A stretch of 64,000 nt of DNA. Source: Micromonospora chokoriensis. Its GTDB lineage: Bacteria > Actinomycetota > Actinomycetes > Mycobacteriales > Micromonosporaceae. The translations under genes were made by a program, and so were the position numbers. The notes beneath the pieces were generated by a model. It had not been told where the DNA came from. It saw only the letters and a list, made by a program, of their open reading frames with translations, and ran no database searches. This document shows, in pieces, positions 8,635 through 17,300 of this stretch; the first letter of the stretch is position 1, and each line of letters starts with the position of its first letter. The DNA lies in the NCBI RefSeq assembly GCF_000718555.1, contig NZ_JOAN01000011.1, positions 234,470 to 298,469 of the forward strand, in the 5' to 3' direction.

Positions 8635-11600
8635 TCAGGGCCCGGAGGCGGCGGCACGGGCGCGGGCGGTGACCGCGCGGGCCGTACGCCGGTGCCCGGC
8701 CGCTTCCTCGTCCCGGCCCAGCGCGGCGGCCAGGTCGGCCAGATGCCCGGCCACCGGGCCGACGGTGAGCACCCCACTGCCGGCGGCCAGTTCGTCGGCG
8801 GCCGGCAGCAGTTCGGCGTAGACCCGGGTCATCGTGGCCCGGTCATCGAGGGCGCACGCCGCCCGGCCGACGAGGCAGAGTCGCACCTCGCGCAGCAGAT
8901 CGTGCGGCCCCTCCGGAACAGCCCGCAGCGCGGCCGCGGCCGCGTCCCGGTCATCGGCGGCCAGCAGCAACGGCCGGACCCACGGCTCGTGCGGACCCCA
9001 GTCCAGAGCCGCCCAGTCCTGCGCGCCGGACCCGGGGGTCGGCCCGGCGGCAGCACCGGGCCCGGCGGTCGGCTGGTCGTCGCCGATGGTGTCGGCCAGC
9101 CGCAGGCCGAGCAGGGCGAGCGGAAGCAGCCCCCGGGTCAACCCCGGCATGTCGTCGGCGCTCACCTGGTCGGCAGCCAGCCGGTACGCGTCCGCCGCCG
9201 CGGCCGACCGGCCCATCAGCGCCAGGCGCAGTGCGGCGTACCACCGGGTGAAGACGCCGACCAGCGGCAGCTCGTACCGCTCGGCGAGGCGGTCGGCGGC
9301 GCGCGCGTGCGCGTCGGCGCCGGGCCCGTCGGCCAGCGCGCAGTTGGCCTGGACCAGGATGAGGTGGCCGAGCACCTCGAAGGTCACCAGGTGGTGCCGG
9401 GCGGCCAGGTCGACAAGCTCGCCGCCGATCCGAGCCCGCGCACCGGCCAGACCGACGCGGTGGAAGGCGTGCATGAAGCGGGCGTTGAGCGCAAAGGCCA
9501 GCAGCCCGGAATCGCCGACGGCCCGGGCGATCGTCTCGGCCTCGTCCGCAGCACGACGGCCACGGTCGGTGGTGGTGCCGCGCAGCTCCAACGCGAGGGT
9601 GCTCAGCAGCCGGCTGCGCTGCGCCGAGCCGGTCGACCCAAGCGCGGTCAGGGCGTGTTCGGCAGCTCGAACGATGTGCACGGAGAGCAGGTCGTCATCG
9701 TTGCGCGTCCAGATGGCGGGCACGTCGAAACCCGCCAGCACCTCCTGGATCAGCAGAGGATCACCGACGGACTCGGCAGCGCTGATCGCCTCGGCTCGCC
9801 GCCGCCGCGCCTCGACCAGCCGACCCGTCACCGCCAGCGAGCGGCCCAGGCCGAGCAGCGCGGTCAACCGTTCACGCGGCTCGACTCCACCGGCGCGGTC
9901 GTACGCGTCGATCGCCTGCCCCCACAGGCGGGCCGCCTCGTGGGGGTTGCCACCCCGTTCGGCCCGCTCGGCCGCCGTGCGGGCGTACGCCGACGCGCGA
10001 GCGGCGGCAACCGGCCCACCCGCGCGCAGCAGGTGGTACGCGAGAGCTGCGGGTTCGGTGGGTTCCCGCCGTCGCAGCACCTCGGCGACGGCCGCGTGCC
10101 AGGCGGCGCGGCGCGACGCGGACAGGTCGGCGTAGAGCGTGTCGCGGACCAGGATGTGGGTGAAGCGCAGCAGGCCGTCGGATTCCCGTTCGGTGAGGAA
10201 CCCGGCCTGTAGTGCGTGGTCCACGGCGTCCAGCGCTGCCGTCGGGTCACCGGTCAACGCGCTCAGCACGTCCGGGTCGAGGTCCCGGCCGAGCACGGCT
10301 GCCTGCCGCAGCACGGTACGGGTCGAGTCGGGCAGCTGTGCCAGGCGGTGCCGGATCACGTCGCGTACCCCGGGCGGCACGGCGGCCAGCGCCGCCTCTC
10401 CCTCGCCCGCGTAGAGCTGGGCCAGTTCGCGGACGAAGAACGGGTTGCCGCCGCTGCGGTGATGGATCAACCGGGCGATGGCCGGGCTCAGTTCCGTCCC
10501 GACGATGGCCCGGACCAACTCGCCGGTCGCTGGCGCGGACAGGCCGGCCAGATATTCCCGGGTCGGCTCCAGTCCGGCGACGCGGGCGAGAGTGGCGGTC
10601 AACTCCGGGCTGATCTCGGTGGCCCGGTAGGTGCCGAGGATCAGCACCGGCCCGCTGGCCGGCTGCGGGCCGGTGAGCAGCGCGGTCAACAGGTCCAGGG
10701 TGTCACCGTCGGCGCGGTGCAGGTCGTCGAGGACCAGGAGAACCGGCCCTCGCTCGGCGACCGCCGAGATCAGCGACGCCACCGCCCGGCGTCGACGAAA
10801 CCGTGCCCCGGTCGGGTCGGCCGGGCCGGTGGCCGCGGCGGTGTCAGCCGGCTCGGCGAACGTGTCGACGATCTGCGTCCACGGCCAGGCCGGTGGGGCG
10901 CCCTCATACTCCGGGCTGCGTCCCCACGCAGTGGTCCAGCCCTCGGCGACGAGTTGCTGGGTCAACGTCTCGGCCAGCGCGGTCTTGCCGGCGCCCGGGC
11001 CGCCGCTGAGCAGGGCGAGGGTCGGCTGGTGGCGTCGGGACGCGGCCTCGGCGGCTCGCCGCAGCCGTCGCAGCTCCGCGTCGCGGCCGACGAACGGCCG
11101 CTGTCCCGCCTCGACGGGGGGAACGAGTTCTGCGGGGCTGGACGTGACGATTCGGTCGAGGGGCGGGGTGAGGTGCGGCGCCTGAGCCAGGATGTCGGCT
11201 TCCAACCGCCGCAGCTCGGGACCGGGGTCCACACCAAGCTCGGCCACCAGGACGTTGCGGGCATCCCGCAGCGCGGCCAGCGCGTCGCCCTGCCGGCCGG
11301 CGCGGTACCGGGCCACCGCCAGCAGCCGCCAGGCGTCCTCCCGCAGCGGGTAACTGGCCAGGTGCGCCGGTAGGTCCGCCGCGGCCTCGTCTGGCCGGCC
11401 CAACGCCAGGAGCGCCTCGGCCCGCCGCTCGACGGCGAGCATCCGCAGCTCGTTCAGTCGGTTGATCTCGGCGACCGCCCAGGTCTCGTTCGCGCAGTCG
11501 GCGTACGCCGGCCCGCGCCAGAGCCCGAGTGCCCGGTCCAGCGCGGCCAGGGCCGGCGCGGGACGTCCGGCCGCCAGTAGCGGGGCTGTCTCCCCGACGG

Positions 11601-11955
11601 CCGCTTCGAACTGTCCGGCGTCCACCGCGTCCGGGGCGGCCTTCAGCACGTACCCCGGTGGCTCGGTGACCAGGATCCGGGGCGGCTGTCGGGGTGGCCG
11701 GTCGGGCTCCAGGGCCCGGCGCAGGTCGGCGACGAACGTTCGGATGGCGCCTACCGCGCCGTCCGGTGCGACCTCCCACAGGTCGTCGACGAGACGATCC
11801 ACCGGCACCACCCGGCCGTGTGCGATCAACAGCCGGGCCAGCACCAGGCGCTGCCGGTGCCCCCGCAGCGCGACCGGGCCGCGCTCGGTCGCGGCGAGCA
11901 CCGGCCCGAGCACGCCGAAGGTCACCGCGACGGGCACCGTCAGCTGCCTGGTCAT
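8635..11955 (-). CDS. SARP/AfsR-like transcriptional regulator with BTAD, AAA ATPase and TPR-like regions
   Basis: A 1106-residue regulator. Residues ~10-100 are an OmpR-type winged helix (FGVLGPV, LRGHRQRLVLARLLI). Residues ~105-255 are the bacterial transcriptional activation domain (BTAD). A nucleotide-binding ATPase follows with Walker A GGPGAGKT near residue 317 and Walker B LLVLDDLHRAD near 405, and the C-terminal half is helical and TPR-like. SARPs of this size activate secondary-metabolite or developmental genes by binding direct repeats near -35. There is no ribosome site: TAGATT lies exactly 6 bases before the ATG, so the mRNA is probably leaderless. It is divergent from the alpha/beta hydrolase at 12084, a possible target. 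Confidence 0.88.
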   Translation of the reverse strand: MTRQLTVPVAVTFGVLGPVLAATERGPVALRGHRQRLVLARLLIAHGRVVPVDRLVDDLWEVAPDGAVGAIRTFVADLRRALEPDRPPRQPPRILVTEPPGYVLKAAPDAVDAGQFEAAVGETAPLLAAGRPAPALAALDRALGLWRGPAYADCANETWAVAEINRLNELRMLAVERRAEALLALGRPDEAAADLPAHLASYPLREDAWRLLAVARYRAGRQGDALAALRDARNVLVAELGVDPGPELRRLEADILAQAPHLTPPLDRIVTSSPAELVPPVEAGQRPFVGRDAELRRLRRAAEAASRRHQPTLALLSGGPGAGKTALAETLTQQLVAEGWTTAWGRSPEYEGAPPAWPWTQIVDTFAEPADTAAATGPADPTGARFRRRRAVASLISAVAERGPVLLVLDDLHRADGDTLDLLTALLTGPQPASGPVLILGTYRATEISPELTATLARVAGLEPTREYLAGLSAPATGELVRAIVGTELSPAIARLIHHRSGGNPFFVRELAQLYAGEGEAALAAVPPGVRDVIRHRLAQLPDSTRTVLRQAAVLGRDLDPDVLSALTGDPTAALDAVDHALQAGFLTERESDGLLRFTHILVRDTLYADLSASRRAAWHAAVAEVLRRREPTEPAALAYHLLRAGGPVAAARASAYARTAAERAERGGNPHEAARLWGQAIDAYDRAGGVEPRERLTALLGLGRSLAVTGRLVEARRRRAEAISAAESVGDPLLIQEVLAGFDVPAIWTRNDDDLLSVHIVRAAEHALTALGSTGSAQRSRLLSTLALELRGTTTDRGRRAADEAETIARAVGDSGLLAFALNARFMHAFHRVGLAGARARIGGELVDLAARHHLVTFEVLGHLILVQANCALADGPGADAHARAADRLAERYELPLVGVFTRWYAALRLALMGRSAAAADAYRLAADQVSADDMPGLTRGLLPLALLGLRLADTIGDDQPTAGPGAAAGPTPGSGAQDWAALDWGPHEPWVRPLLLAADDRDAAAAALRAVPEGPHDLLREVRLCLVGRAACALDDRATMTRVYAELLPAADELAAGSGVLTVGPVAGHLADLAAALGRDEEAAGHRRTARAVTARARAAASGP

Positions 11956-11967
11956 GGCACCAATCTA
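11956..11967 (-). promoter_or_regulatory. -10 box of a leaderless promoter for the SARP gene
   Basis: Reading the minus strand, TAGATT (11967-11962) is followed by six bases and then the ATG. Transcription would start at or next to the A of the start codon. The same geometry recurs at six other genes in this window. Confidence 0.55.
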
Positions 11968-12083
11968 GGCGCGACGGCCGGCCGGCACTGATTCGACGCT
12001 GACCGTCTGCTGATCACCGCCGGGCAGGCTCGACGAGGTACGGCGGCGACGGGCCACCGCACTGCTCACCAGGAAGGTTCCCC

Positions 12084-12962
12084 ATGGACTCCAGGATCAT
12101 CGGATTCGACTACCGGCGCGTCACTGTCGCCGATGGTGTGACGCTGAACGCCGCCGTGGGCGGTTCCGGCCCAGCGATCGTGCTGTTGCACGGCTTTCCG
12201 CAGACCCACCTCATGTGGCGGCACGTCGCGGCCGACCTGGCCGCCGACCACACCGTCATCTGCCCCGACCTGCGCGGCTACGGCGACAGCGACAAACCCG
12301 TCGACACCGACGGCACCGGGTACGCCAAGCGCACCATGGCCGCCGACATCGTGGCGCTGGCGGGCACGCTCGGCCACGAACGGTTCGCGTTGGTCGGGCA
12401 CGACCGGGGTGCCCTCGTCGCGTTCCGGGCCGGTCTCGACCATCCGGCGGCGATCAGCCAGCTCGCCCTGCTCGACGTGCTGCCCACCCTGGACATGTGG
12501 GACGTGCTGCACGGCACCAGCGCCGCGGTCGGTTTCCACCTGTACCTGATGGCCCAGCCGCCTGGCCTGCCCGAACAGCTGATCGCCGGCAGCCCGGACG
12601 CCTTCTTCGGTCATTTCCTGGACGTCTGGACGCGTGATCGGGAGGCCCTGCCGGCGGACGTGCGGGCCGCGTACCTGCGCGCCTCCCGGAACGCGGTTCC
12701 CTCGATCGTCGCCGACTATCGGGCATCGGCCGGGGTCGACGTGGACCACGACGCCGCTGATCGGGCGGTCGGCAACCGGCTGCGGATGCCGGTGACCGTG
12801 CTCCAGCAGGACTGGGGTGCGGCACTGGGCTACGACGCGGCCGCGGTGTGGCGGGCCTGGGCTCCTGATCTGGAGCACCGGACCGTCACCTGCGGGCACT
12901 TCATGGCGGAGGAAGCGCCGGCTGAGGTGCTGCGGGCGGTGCGGGCCCTGCTCGGCCGCTGA
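12084..12962 (+). CDS. alpha/beta hydrolase, haloacetate-dehalogenase/epoxide-hydrolase-like
   Basis: A 292-residue alpha/beta hydrolase. The oxyanion motif HGFPQ is at 36-40, the nucleophile elbow GHDRG puts Asp107 in place, and Asp131 and His273 complete the triad. Spacing agrees with fluoroacetate dehalogenase (Asp110, Asp134, His155 there; Asp107, Asp131, His152 here). However, the second carboxylate-binding arginine is Leu111 and the halide-binding tryptophan next to His152 is Leu153. Fluoroacetate cleavage is therefore doubtful, and an epoxide or other ester substrate is more likely. The ATG has AGGAAGG upstream. It is divergent from the SARP regulator. Confidence 0.82.
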   Translation: MDSRIIGFDYRRVTVADGVTLNAAVGGSGPAIVLLHGFPQTHLMWRHVAADLAADHTVICPDLRGYGDSDKPVDTDGTGYAKRTMAADIVALAGTLGHERFALVGHDRGALVAFRAGLDHPAAISQLALLDVLPTLDMWDVLHGTSAAVGFHLYLMAQPPGLPEQLIAGSPDAFFGHFLDVWTRDREALPADVRAAYLRASRNAVPSIVADYRASAGVDVDHDAADRAVGNRLRMPVTVLQQDWGAALGYDAAAVWRAWAPDLEHRTVTCGHFMAEEAPAEVLRAVRALLGR

Positions 12963-13323
12963 CCGCTCGGCGGCCCGGTCACGCCACCATCGCCTTAAGT
13001 AATATATGCGACACGTTACGTAATGGGCGAAGCGGCGCGGCCGGGCTGCCCGCACTCGATTGGACCAAACCGTTCGACACGGCTCTGACCTGCTTATATG
13101 CGACGTAACACCAGGTGGACGCTAACCACTCAACGGTGATACACAGGCAGATATCGGCAGCCAACGACGGCGCGTCGCCTCATCTCCTCAACCAATCGAT
13201 TCTTCGCACGCGCCGCCAGCACGGGCTCAACCGCAGACCGGCCTCCACGCTCGGGAACCTCGACGCGGCCCCGGCCCACGAGCCGCTGGCGGTCGAATGC
13301 CGGTTCTCGACCAGGGAGTTGCC
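12963..13323. other. 361-bp intergenic stretch, AT-richer, with a repeated 10-mer
   Basis: I see no gene here. The stretch is visibly richer in A and T than its surroundings. The 10-mer TATATGCGAC occurs twice, at 13003-13012 and 13095-13104 (92 bp apart). The first copy is followed by ACGTTACGTAA, which contains the palindrome TTACGTAA, and the second by GTAACACC. This could be an operator/promoter region for the two small genes at 13324-14165, or the border of a decayed element. The gene at 13324 has its own ribosome site (AGGGAG, about 7 bases before GTG). Confidence 0.4.
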
Positions 13324-13773
13324 GTGAGAAATTTACGAGTACGGGCCAAGCACCAACCGTTCGAGGTGGCCGCGCTGGTCATGACGCCCATCTGCGGTGT
13401 GCTGCTGCTCGTGCTGGACGTCCGGCCGCCGTCGGTCCAGTTGTCCATGCCGGAGCCCCTCCAGGCCGGCTGGGAGATCGCCCTGATCGTCGTCGGCCTG
13501 GGCGGCCTACTGGGCATTCTGTGGCCTGGCCAGCTCTCCACCGGCCTCGGTGTCGAGCTCGCGGCCGTCCTGGTGCTCGGCACCATCACCGGCATGTACG
13601 CGGTGGCGCTGGTGGCGGTCGCGGGTCAACAGGGCATCGTCGCCGCGTCGTTGATCGCCGCGGTGCCTGCCGGGTCCTTCTGGCGTGCCGCCCAGATCAC
13701 CATCGACCTGCGCTGCATGGCCAAGGGCCACCAGTGCTCGACGCATCGACGGGTAATAGGAGGTGTGACGTGA
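13324..13773 (+). CDS. small membrane protein, possible phage-derived
   Basis: A 149-residue protein with a basic N-terminus (RNLRVRAKHQPFE) and about four hydrophobic segments (VAALVMTPICGVLLLVL; IALIVVGLGGLLGILW; LAAVLVLGTITGMYAVALVAVAG; IVAASLIAAVPAG). It ends in a short Cys/His-containing basic tail. GTG at 13324 was chosen because CAGGGAGTTGCC precedes it. It overlaps the next gene by 4 bp (GTGA). The pairing of a four-helix membrane protein with a short coiled protein resembles module ends in actinophage genomes, so it may be a domesticated phage remnant; this is a resemblance only. Confidence 0.6.
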   Translation: MRNLRVRAKHQPFEVAALVMTPICGVLLLVLDVRPPSVQLSMPEPLQAGWEIALIVVGLGGLLGILWPGQLSTGLGVELAAVLVLGTITGMYAVALVAVAGQQGIVAASLIAAVPAGSFWRAAQITIDLRCMAKGHQCSTHRRVIGGVT

Positions 13774-14165
13774 TATCCGCTCCGGCGCCCGAAGCGCCGC
13801 ACTGGGTCCAGGTGCTGCTCAGCCTGCTTGGCGTGCTGGGTGGCACCACTGGCCTGGCTGCCATCGCCACCGTGGTGTCACAGCGCGGCAAGTTCAAGGC
13901 CGACGCTGCCGACACCCTCACCGAGGCCGCCCTCACCCTGGTCCAACCGCTCCAGATGCGGATCACCGAGTTGGAGGGCGAGGCGTTGAGCTCTCGATCC
14001 GAGCTGGGGCTGCTGCGCGAGCAGGTCAACCAGTTGCAGTTCGTCGTCCGGGTGCTCAGCCGCACGCTCGACCGGTGGCGTACGGCGGTGCACGCCCCCG
14101 ACGCCACGTTGCGCAAGATCCGCACCGTTGTCTCGGAGTCGGAACGGATGGCCGAGGACCGCTGA
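13770..14165 (+). CDS. small protein with one membrane segment and a coiled coil
   Basis: A 131-residue protein starting at GTG 13770 with an excellent site (TAGGAGGTG, 6 bases upstream). A hydrophobic segment at about residues 11-33 (VQVLLSLLGVLGGTTGLAAIATVV) is followed by a long charged helix with heptad-like spacing (MRITELEGEALSSRSELGLL and onward to about residue 95), a likely coiled coil. It overlaps the upstream membrane-protein gene, so the two are co-translated and may act together. No family is recognised; phage origin is possible. It converges on the large membrane hydrolase gene 14 bp away. Confidence 0.65.
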   Translation: MISAPAPEAPHWVQVLLSLLGVLGGTTGLAAIATVVSQRGKFKADAADTLTEAALTLVQPLQMRITELEGEALSSRSELGLLREQVNQLQFVVRVLSRTLDRWRTAVHAPDATLRKIRTVVSESERMAEDR

Positions 14166-14179
14166 GCGGCTTCGACGAC

Positions 14180-16336
14180 TCAGCCCCGACCACGCAGGCG
14201 TCCGGCGAGTTCGCGCACGGCCGCCCGGAACTCGGGATCGGTCTCGCCCGGATGGTGCCCCCGCAGCGGCGGCGCAGACCGCTCCCCCGGTGCCGGCAGC
14301 AGGTCCCGAGGATCGCGCAACCGCCGGTCGACCTGACCCGCCGGGTCGGCGGGGTCCGGGGGCGGATCGCCAGGCCGGCGTGCGGCGAAGACCCAGCCGC
14401 CAACCGGGTCGGTGTCCCGCCAGAGGTTGAGCCACCGCCACTCGACCCGCTCTCCCACCTCGCGCAGCACCTTCTCGTTGAGGTAGGCCGGGAACAGCCG
14501 GGCGTACAGGCGGTCCAACGGTGACCCGTAGGTGAGCAGCGCGACCCGCTGGCGTACGCGCGGAGGCAGCCGCAGCACCGCGAGGACGAGCAGCGCGGAC
14601 CCGTGGCTGTGCCCGCAGAGCAGCACCCCGCTGTGCCGCTCGGCCAGTCGACTGATCCGGTCGGCCAACTCCGGCACCGCACGGTCGGCGTAGCTCGGGG
14701 GTGCGAACGGGTGTGCGGCCCGGGGCCAGAAGGTGCCCAGGTCCCACAGGATGCCGACGTGCCGGCGGAACCACGTGCTCCGGTAGGCGAAGACGCCACT
14801 CGCGAACAGGGTGAGAAGCACCGCGGCAACGAGGTAGGCACCTCCCGTGAGCCCCATCTGGACAGCTCCGGCCGGCAGCCCGAGCAGTTGCCGCGCCAAC
14901 TCCTCCGGCTCACGCCCGGCACCCCCCAGCAGACTCGTGGCCAGTCCGATCACCGCGAGGACCGCGTACGTGGCGGCCAGCAGCCCCAGCCACTCGGTGA
15001 ACCGTGCCCGCGCGACGGCCCGCGTCACCAACCGCAGCCGCCCGGCCGCCTCCGGCGGCACGACCGGGAAGTCGCGACGGCTGATCGCCGCCGCCGCACG
15101 ACGCCGTCGACGTCGCGACAGGAGGGTCAGGGCACCACACAGCAGCGCCGCCGCGACCACATGCAGGAAGAAGGCCAGCAGCGTCCAGCGGTACGCCGCT
15201 GGCGGCCCACCGTCGGCGCGGTACCCGCCAAACAGTTCCCCCGCCTGGTAGACGAGGCCGGCGGCGAGCGCGCCGGCCAGGCCGACGGCGAGGGCGGCGA
15301 TGACCGCCGCACCCAGCCCACGCCGCAGCGCGGCCCGGCCGCCCGTACGACCCCGGTGCCACAGCACCAACCCGCTGAGCAGCACCAGCAGGACCATCTG
15401 ACCGAGCAGCGCCCCACCCGCGATCCCGCCATAGCCGGGGAGCCCTGCCGACGACGACCAGTCACGCTCGGCGCGCGCGACGATGACGAGGGTCGCCACG
15501 CTCAGGCCGACCGCCACGACGCCAGTGGTGCGAGCGGTCAGTTCGGCCGCTCGCGCGGTCGCGGCCCGGTCGATCAGCCCCGGGGTGGCGAGCAGAATGA
15601 CGCAGGCCAGCAGCACCGCCGCGCTGAGTGTCAGCAGCAGCGTCGTCACCAACGTCGCGCCACCGGCGCGGCGGGCCGTGAGCAGCACGAGATCGAGTAC
15701 GGCGAGCGCGGCGGCGACGTGGATCGCTCGCAGCCGCCGCACCAGCGGCTCCACTGCCCACAGCGGGTTGCCGGCCGGGCGGGACCGGCGGGTGCCGAGA
15801 AGTCGGAGGAACCCGATGGCGGCGATCGGCAGGAGCGCCAGCAAGGCCAGCCGCTGCCCGACGTGCCGGCCGTCGAGCCCGGCCGTCGTGTCGAACGGGG
15901 CACGGCAGCGGGCCGCACCAAGACACTGCCAGGCGAGCAGGTCGAGGGCCACCCCGGCGATGGACACCACGTACAGCACGGTGAGGTTGAGCGCGAGGAG
16001 CCGGCACAGCACGGTCACCCCGGCGGCGCTGCGGCCCGTGGGCCGCATCCACACCGCCACGTTGCTGAACATGAACGGCAGCAGGAAGACCAGGGCGAGG
16101 GTCCGGGCCACGGTGCCCGACGGCAGGTCACCCCAGCGGTACGCCTCAAGCGTCACCCCGGCCGGGTCGGTGCCGTCCGCCCGGTCGGCGCGGTGGAAGC
16201 CCCCACTGTCGTCGCCGGCGACCTGGTGGACCGGTGCCCGGTCGAGGATGACCGCGGGGTTCGCCCCGGACACTCCGTGCACCCGCAATTCCACGATGTC
16301 GTGCCTTCGCGGTTTGTCGCCGCGCTCGCCCGCCAT
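14180..16336 (-). CDS. multi-pass membrane protein with C-terminal serine-hydrolase motif
   Basis: A protein of about 718 residues. The N-terminus begins RRHDIVELRVHGVSGANP, a beta-strand followed by an HG loop as in lipase-like alpha/beta hydrolases. The middle holds about 10 hydrophobic segments. The C-terminal ~150 residues carry the nucleophile elbow CGHSHGSALL and a following LTYGSPLDRLY segment, typical of lipase-type hydrolases. The membrane region thus appears inserted into, or flanked by, halves of a hydrolase. The substrate is unknown; a lipid or lipid-linked compound is reasonable. ATG 16336 was chosen since GGGGAAGG lies 6 bases upstream; 16342 and 16366 are alternatives. Confidence 0.62.
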   Translation of the reverse strand: MAGERGDKPRRHDIVELRVHGVSGANPAVILDRAPVHQVAGDDSGGFHRADRADGTDPAGVTLEAYRWGDLPSGTVARTLALVFLLPFMFSNVAVWMRPTGRSAAGVTVLCRLLALNLTVLYVVSIAGVALDLLAWQCLGAARCRAPFDTTAGLDGRHVGQRLALLALLPIAAIGFLRLLGTRRSRPAGNPLWAVEPLVRRLRAIHVAAALAVLDLVLLTARRAGGATLVTTLLLTLSAAVLLACVILLATPGLIDRAATARAAELTARTTGVVAVGLSVATLVIVARAERDWSSSAGLPGYGGIAGGALLGQMVLLVLLSGLVLWHRGRTGGRAALRRGLGAAVIAALAVGLAGALAAGLVYQAGELFGGYRADGGPPAAYRWTLLAFFLHVVAAALLCGALTLLSRRRRRRAAAAISRRDFPVVPPEAAGRLRLVTRAVARARFTEWLGLLAATYAVLAVIGLATSLLGGAGREPEELARQLLGLPAGAVQMGLTGGAYLVAAVLLTLFASGVFAYRSTWFRRHVGILWDLGTFWPRAAHPFAPPSYADRAVPELADRISRLAERHSGVLLCGHSHGSALLVLAVLRLPPRVRQRVALLTYGSPLDRLYARLFPAYLNEKVLREVGERVEWRWLNLWRDTDPVGGWVFAARRPGDPPPDPADPAGQVDRRLRDPRDLLPAPGERSAPPLRGHHPGETDPEFRAAVRELAGRLRGRG

Positions 16337-16450
16337 CGCCATCCTTCCCCGGCCCGCGGCTGCCACCGCCGCCCCAGTCGTACCACCCGGACGGCCGGGC
16401 CCGAGTCGGTTCCGCCGAGCCCAGCGGCCGGCGGCGAGCGGTGCGGTCGG

Positions 16451-17218
16451 CTAGCGGTTGGCCGCCCGCTCGGCGACCACCACCGAGATCCCGTCGAGGA
16501 CGCGTTGCAGACCGAACTCGAAGGCGTACTCCGGGCCGTACGCGGCGCCGTGCTGCTCGCCGGCCGCGGTGCCGACCCGGGCGGCGGTCGGGTACGCGCC
16601 GGCCGTCATGAACGTCTCCAGCCAGGGCGCGTGCGACTGCCACCACTGGCCGTCGGTCATGCCGGTCTCGCGCTCCAGGTCGACCACCTCGGAGGCGGCC
16701 CGCGCGGCGCTCTTCACATGGCCCAGCACGAGGGTGAGCACCGCGTCGATCTCGACGTCGGTGAGCCCGATGTCGACGATCGCGCCGAGCTCGTAGTCGT
16801 ACTTCGCCATCAGGTGTGGGCCGAGCACCGGCCGGGTCGTCTCGGCCCGCAGCATCCAGGGATGCCGCTGGTAGAGCGCCAGATTGTCGCGGGCGATCCG
16901 CTCCAGCCGGGCCCGCCAGTCTCCCTCGACGGTGGGGCGTGGCATCTCGCCGTACACGGTGTCGATCATGACGGCGACGAGTTCGGCCTTGCCCGGCACG
17001 TAGGTGTAGACCGACATCGTGCCGACACCCAGCGCCGCACCGACCCGGCGCATGGTCAACGCGTCGAGGCCCTCGACGTCGGCGATGTCGATCGCGGCGC
17101 GGACGACCCGGTCGACGCTGAGCCCCGGGCCGGCGCTGCGGCTGGTCGGCTCCCGGGTGCGCCAGAGAATAGCCAGGCTGCGAGCCGGGTCCGCGGTCGC
17201 CTTGCGCTCACTCGCCAT
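16451..17218 (-). CDS. TetR/AcrR-family regulator with tetracycline-repressor-type C-terminus
   Basis: A 255-residue repressor. The DNA-binding helix-turn-helix lies at about residues 36-82 (VVRAAIDIADVEGLDALTMR, then GVGTMSVYTYVPGKAEL). The C-terminal half matches the TetR_C class that binds drug-like ligands. The gene lies directly downstream of the SDR-MFS pair on the same strand, so it is a candidate repressor of that exporter. TAGGAT lies 9 bases before the ATG, and a CGTAC-GCG-GTACG palindrome (17244-17256) lies just upstream, suggesting autoregulation. Confidence 0.85.
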   Translation of the reverse strand: MASERKATADPARSLAILWRTREPTSRSAGPGLSVDRVVRAAIDIADVEGLDALTMRRVGAALGVGTMSVYTYVPGKAELVAVMIDTVYGEMPRPTVEGDWRARLERIARDNLALYQRHPWMLRAETTRPVLGPHLMAKYDYELGAIVDIGLTDVEIDAVLTLVLGHVKSAARAASEVVDLERETGMTDGQWWQSHAPWLETFMTAGAYPTAARVGTAAGEQHGAAYGPEYAFEFGLQRVLDGISVVVAERAANR

Positions 17219-17227
17219 GGTGCGGCC

Positions 17228-17256
17228 ATCCTAACAACGCGGCCGTACGCGGTACG
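17228..17256 (-). promoter_or_regulatory. putative promoter and operator of the tetR-type gene
   Basis: On the minus strand, TAGGAT (17233-17228) is a likely -10 box close to the start codon. The inverted repeat CGTAC-GCG-GTACG (17244-17256) lies about 11-23 bases upstream of it, where a bound TetR dimer would block RNA polymerase. Inferred from position and symmetry only. Confidence 0.4.
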
Positions 17257-17300
17257 TCTGCGCGGCCGGCGTTGCCCGAGCGTGCGCGCCGAGGCGTGCG

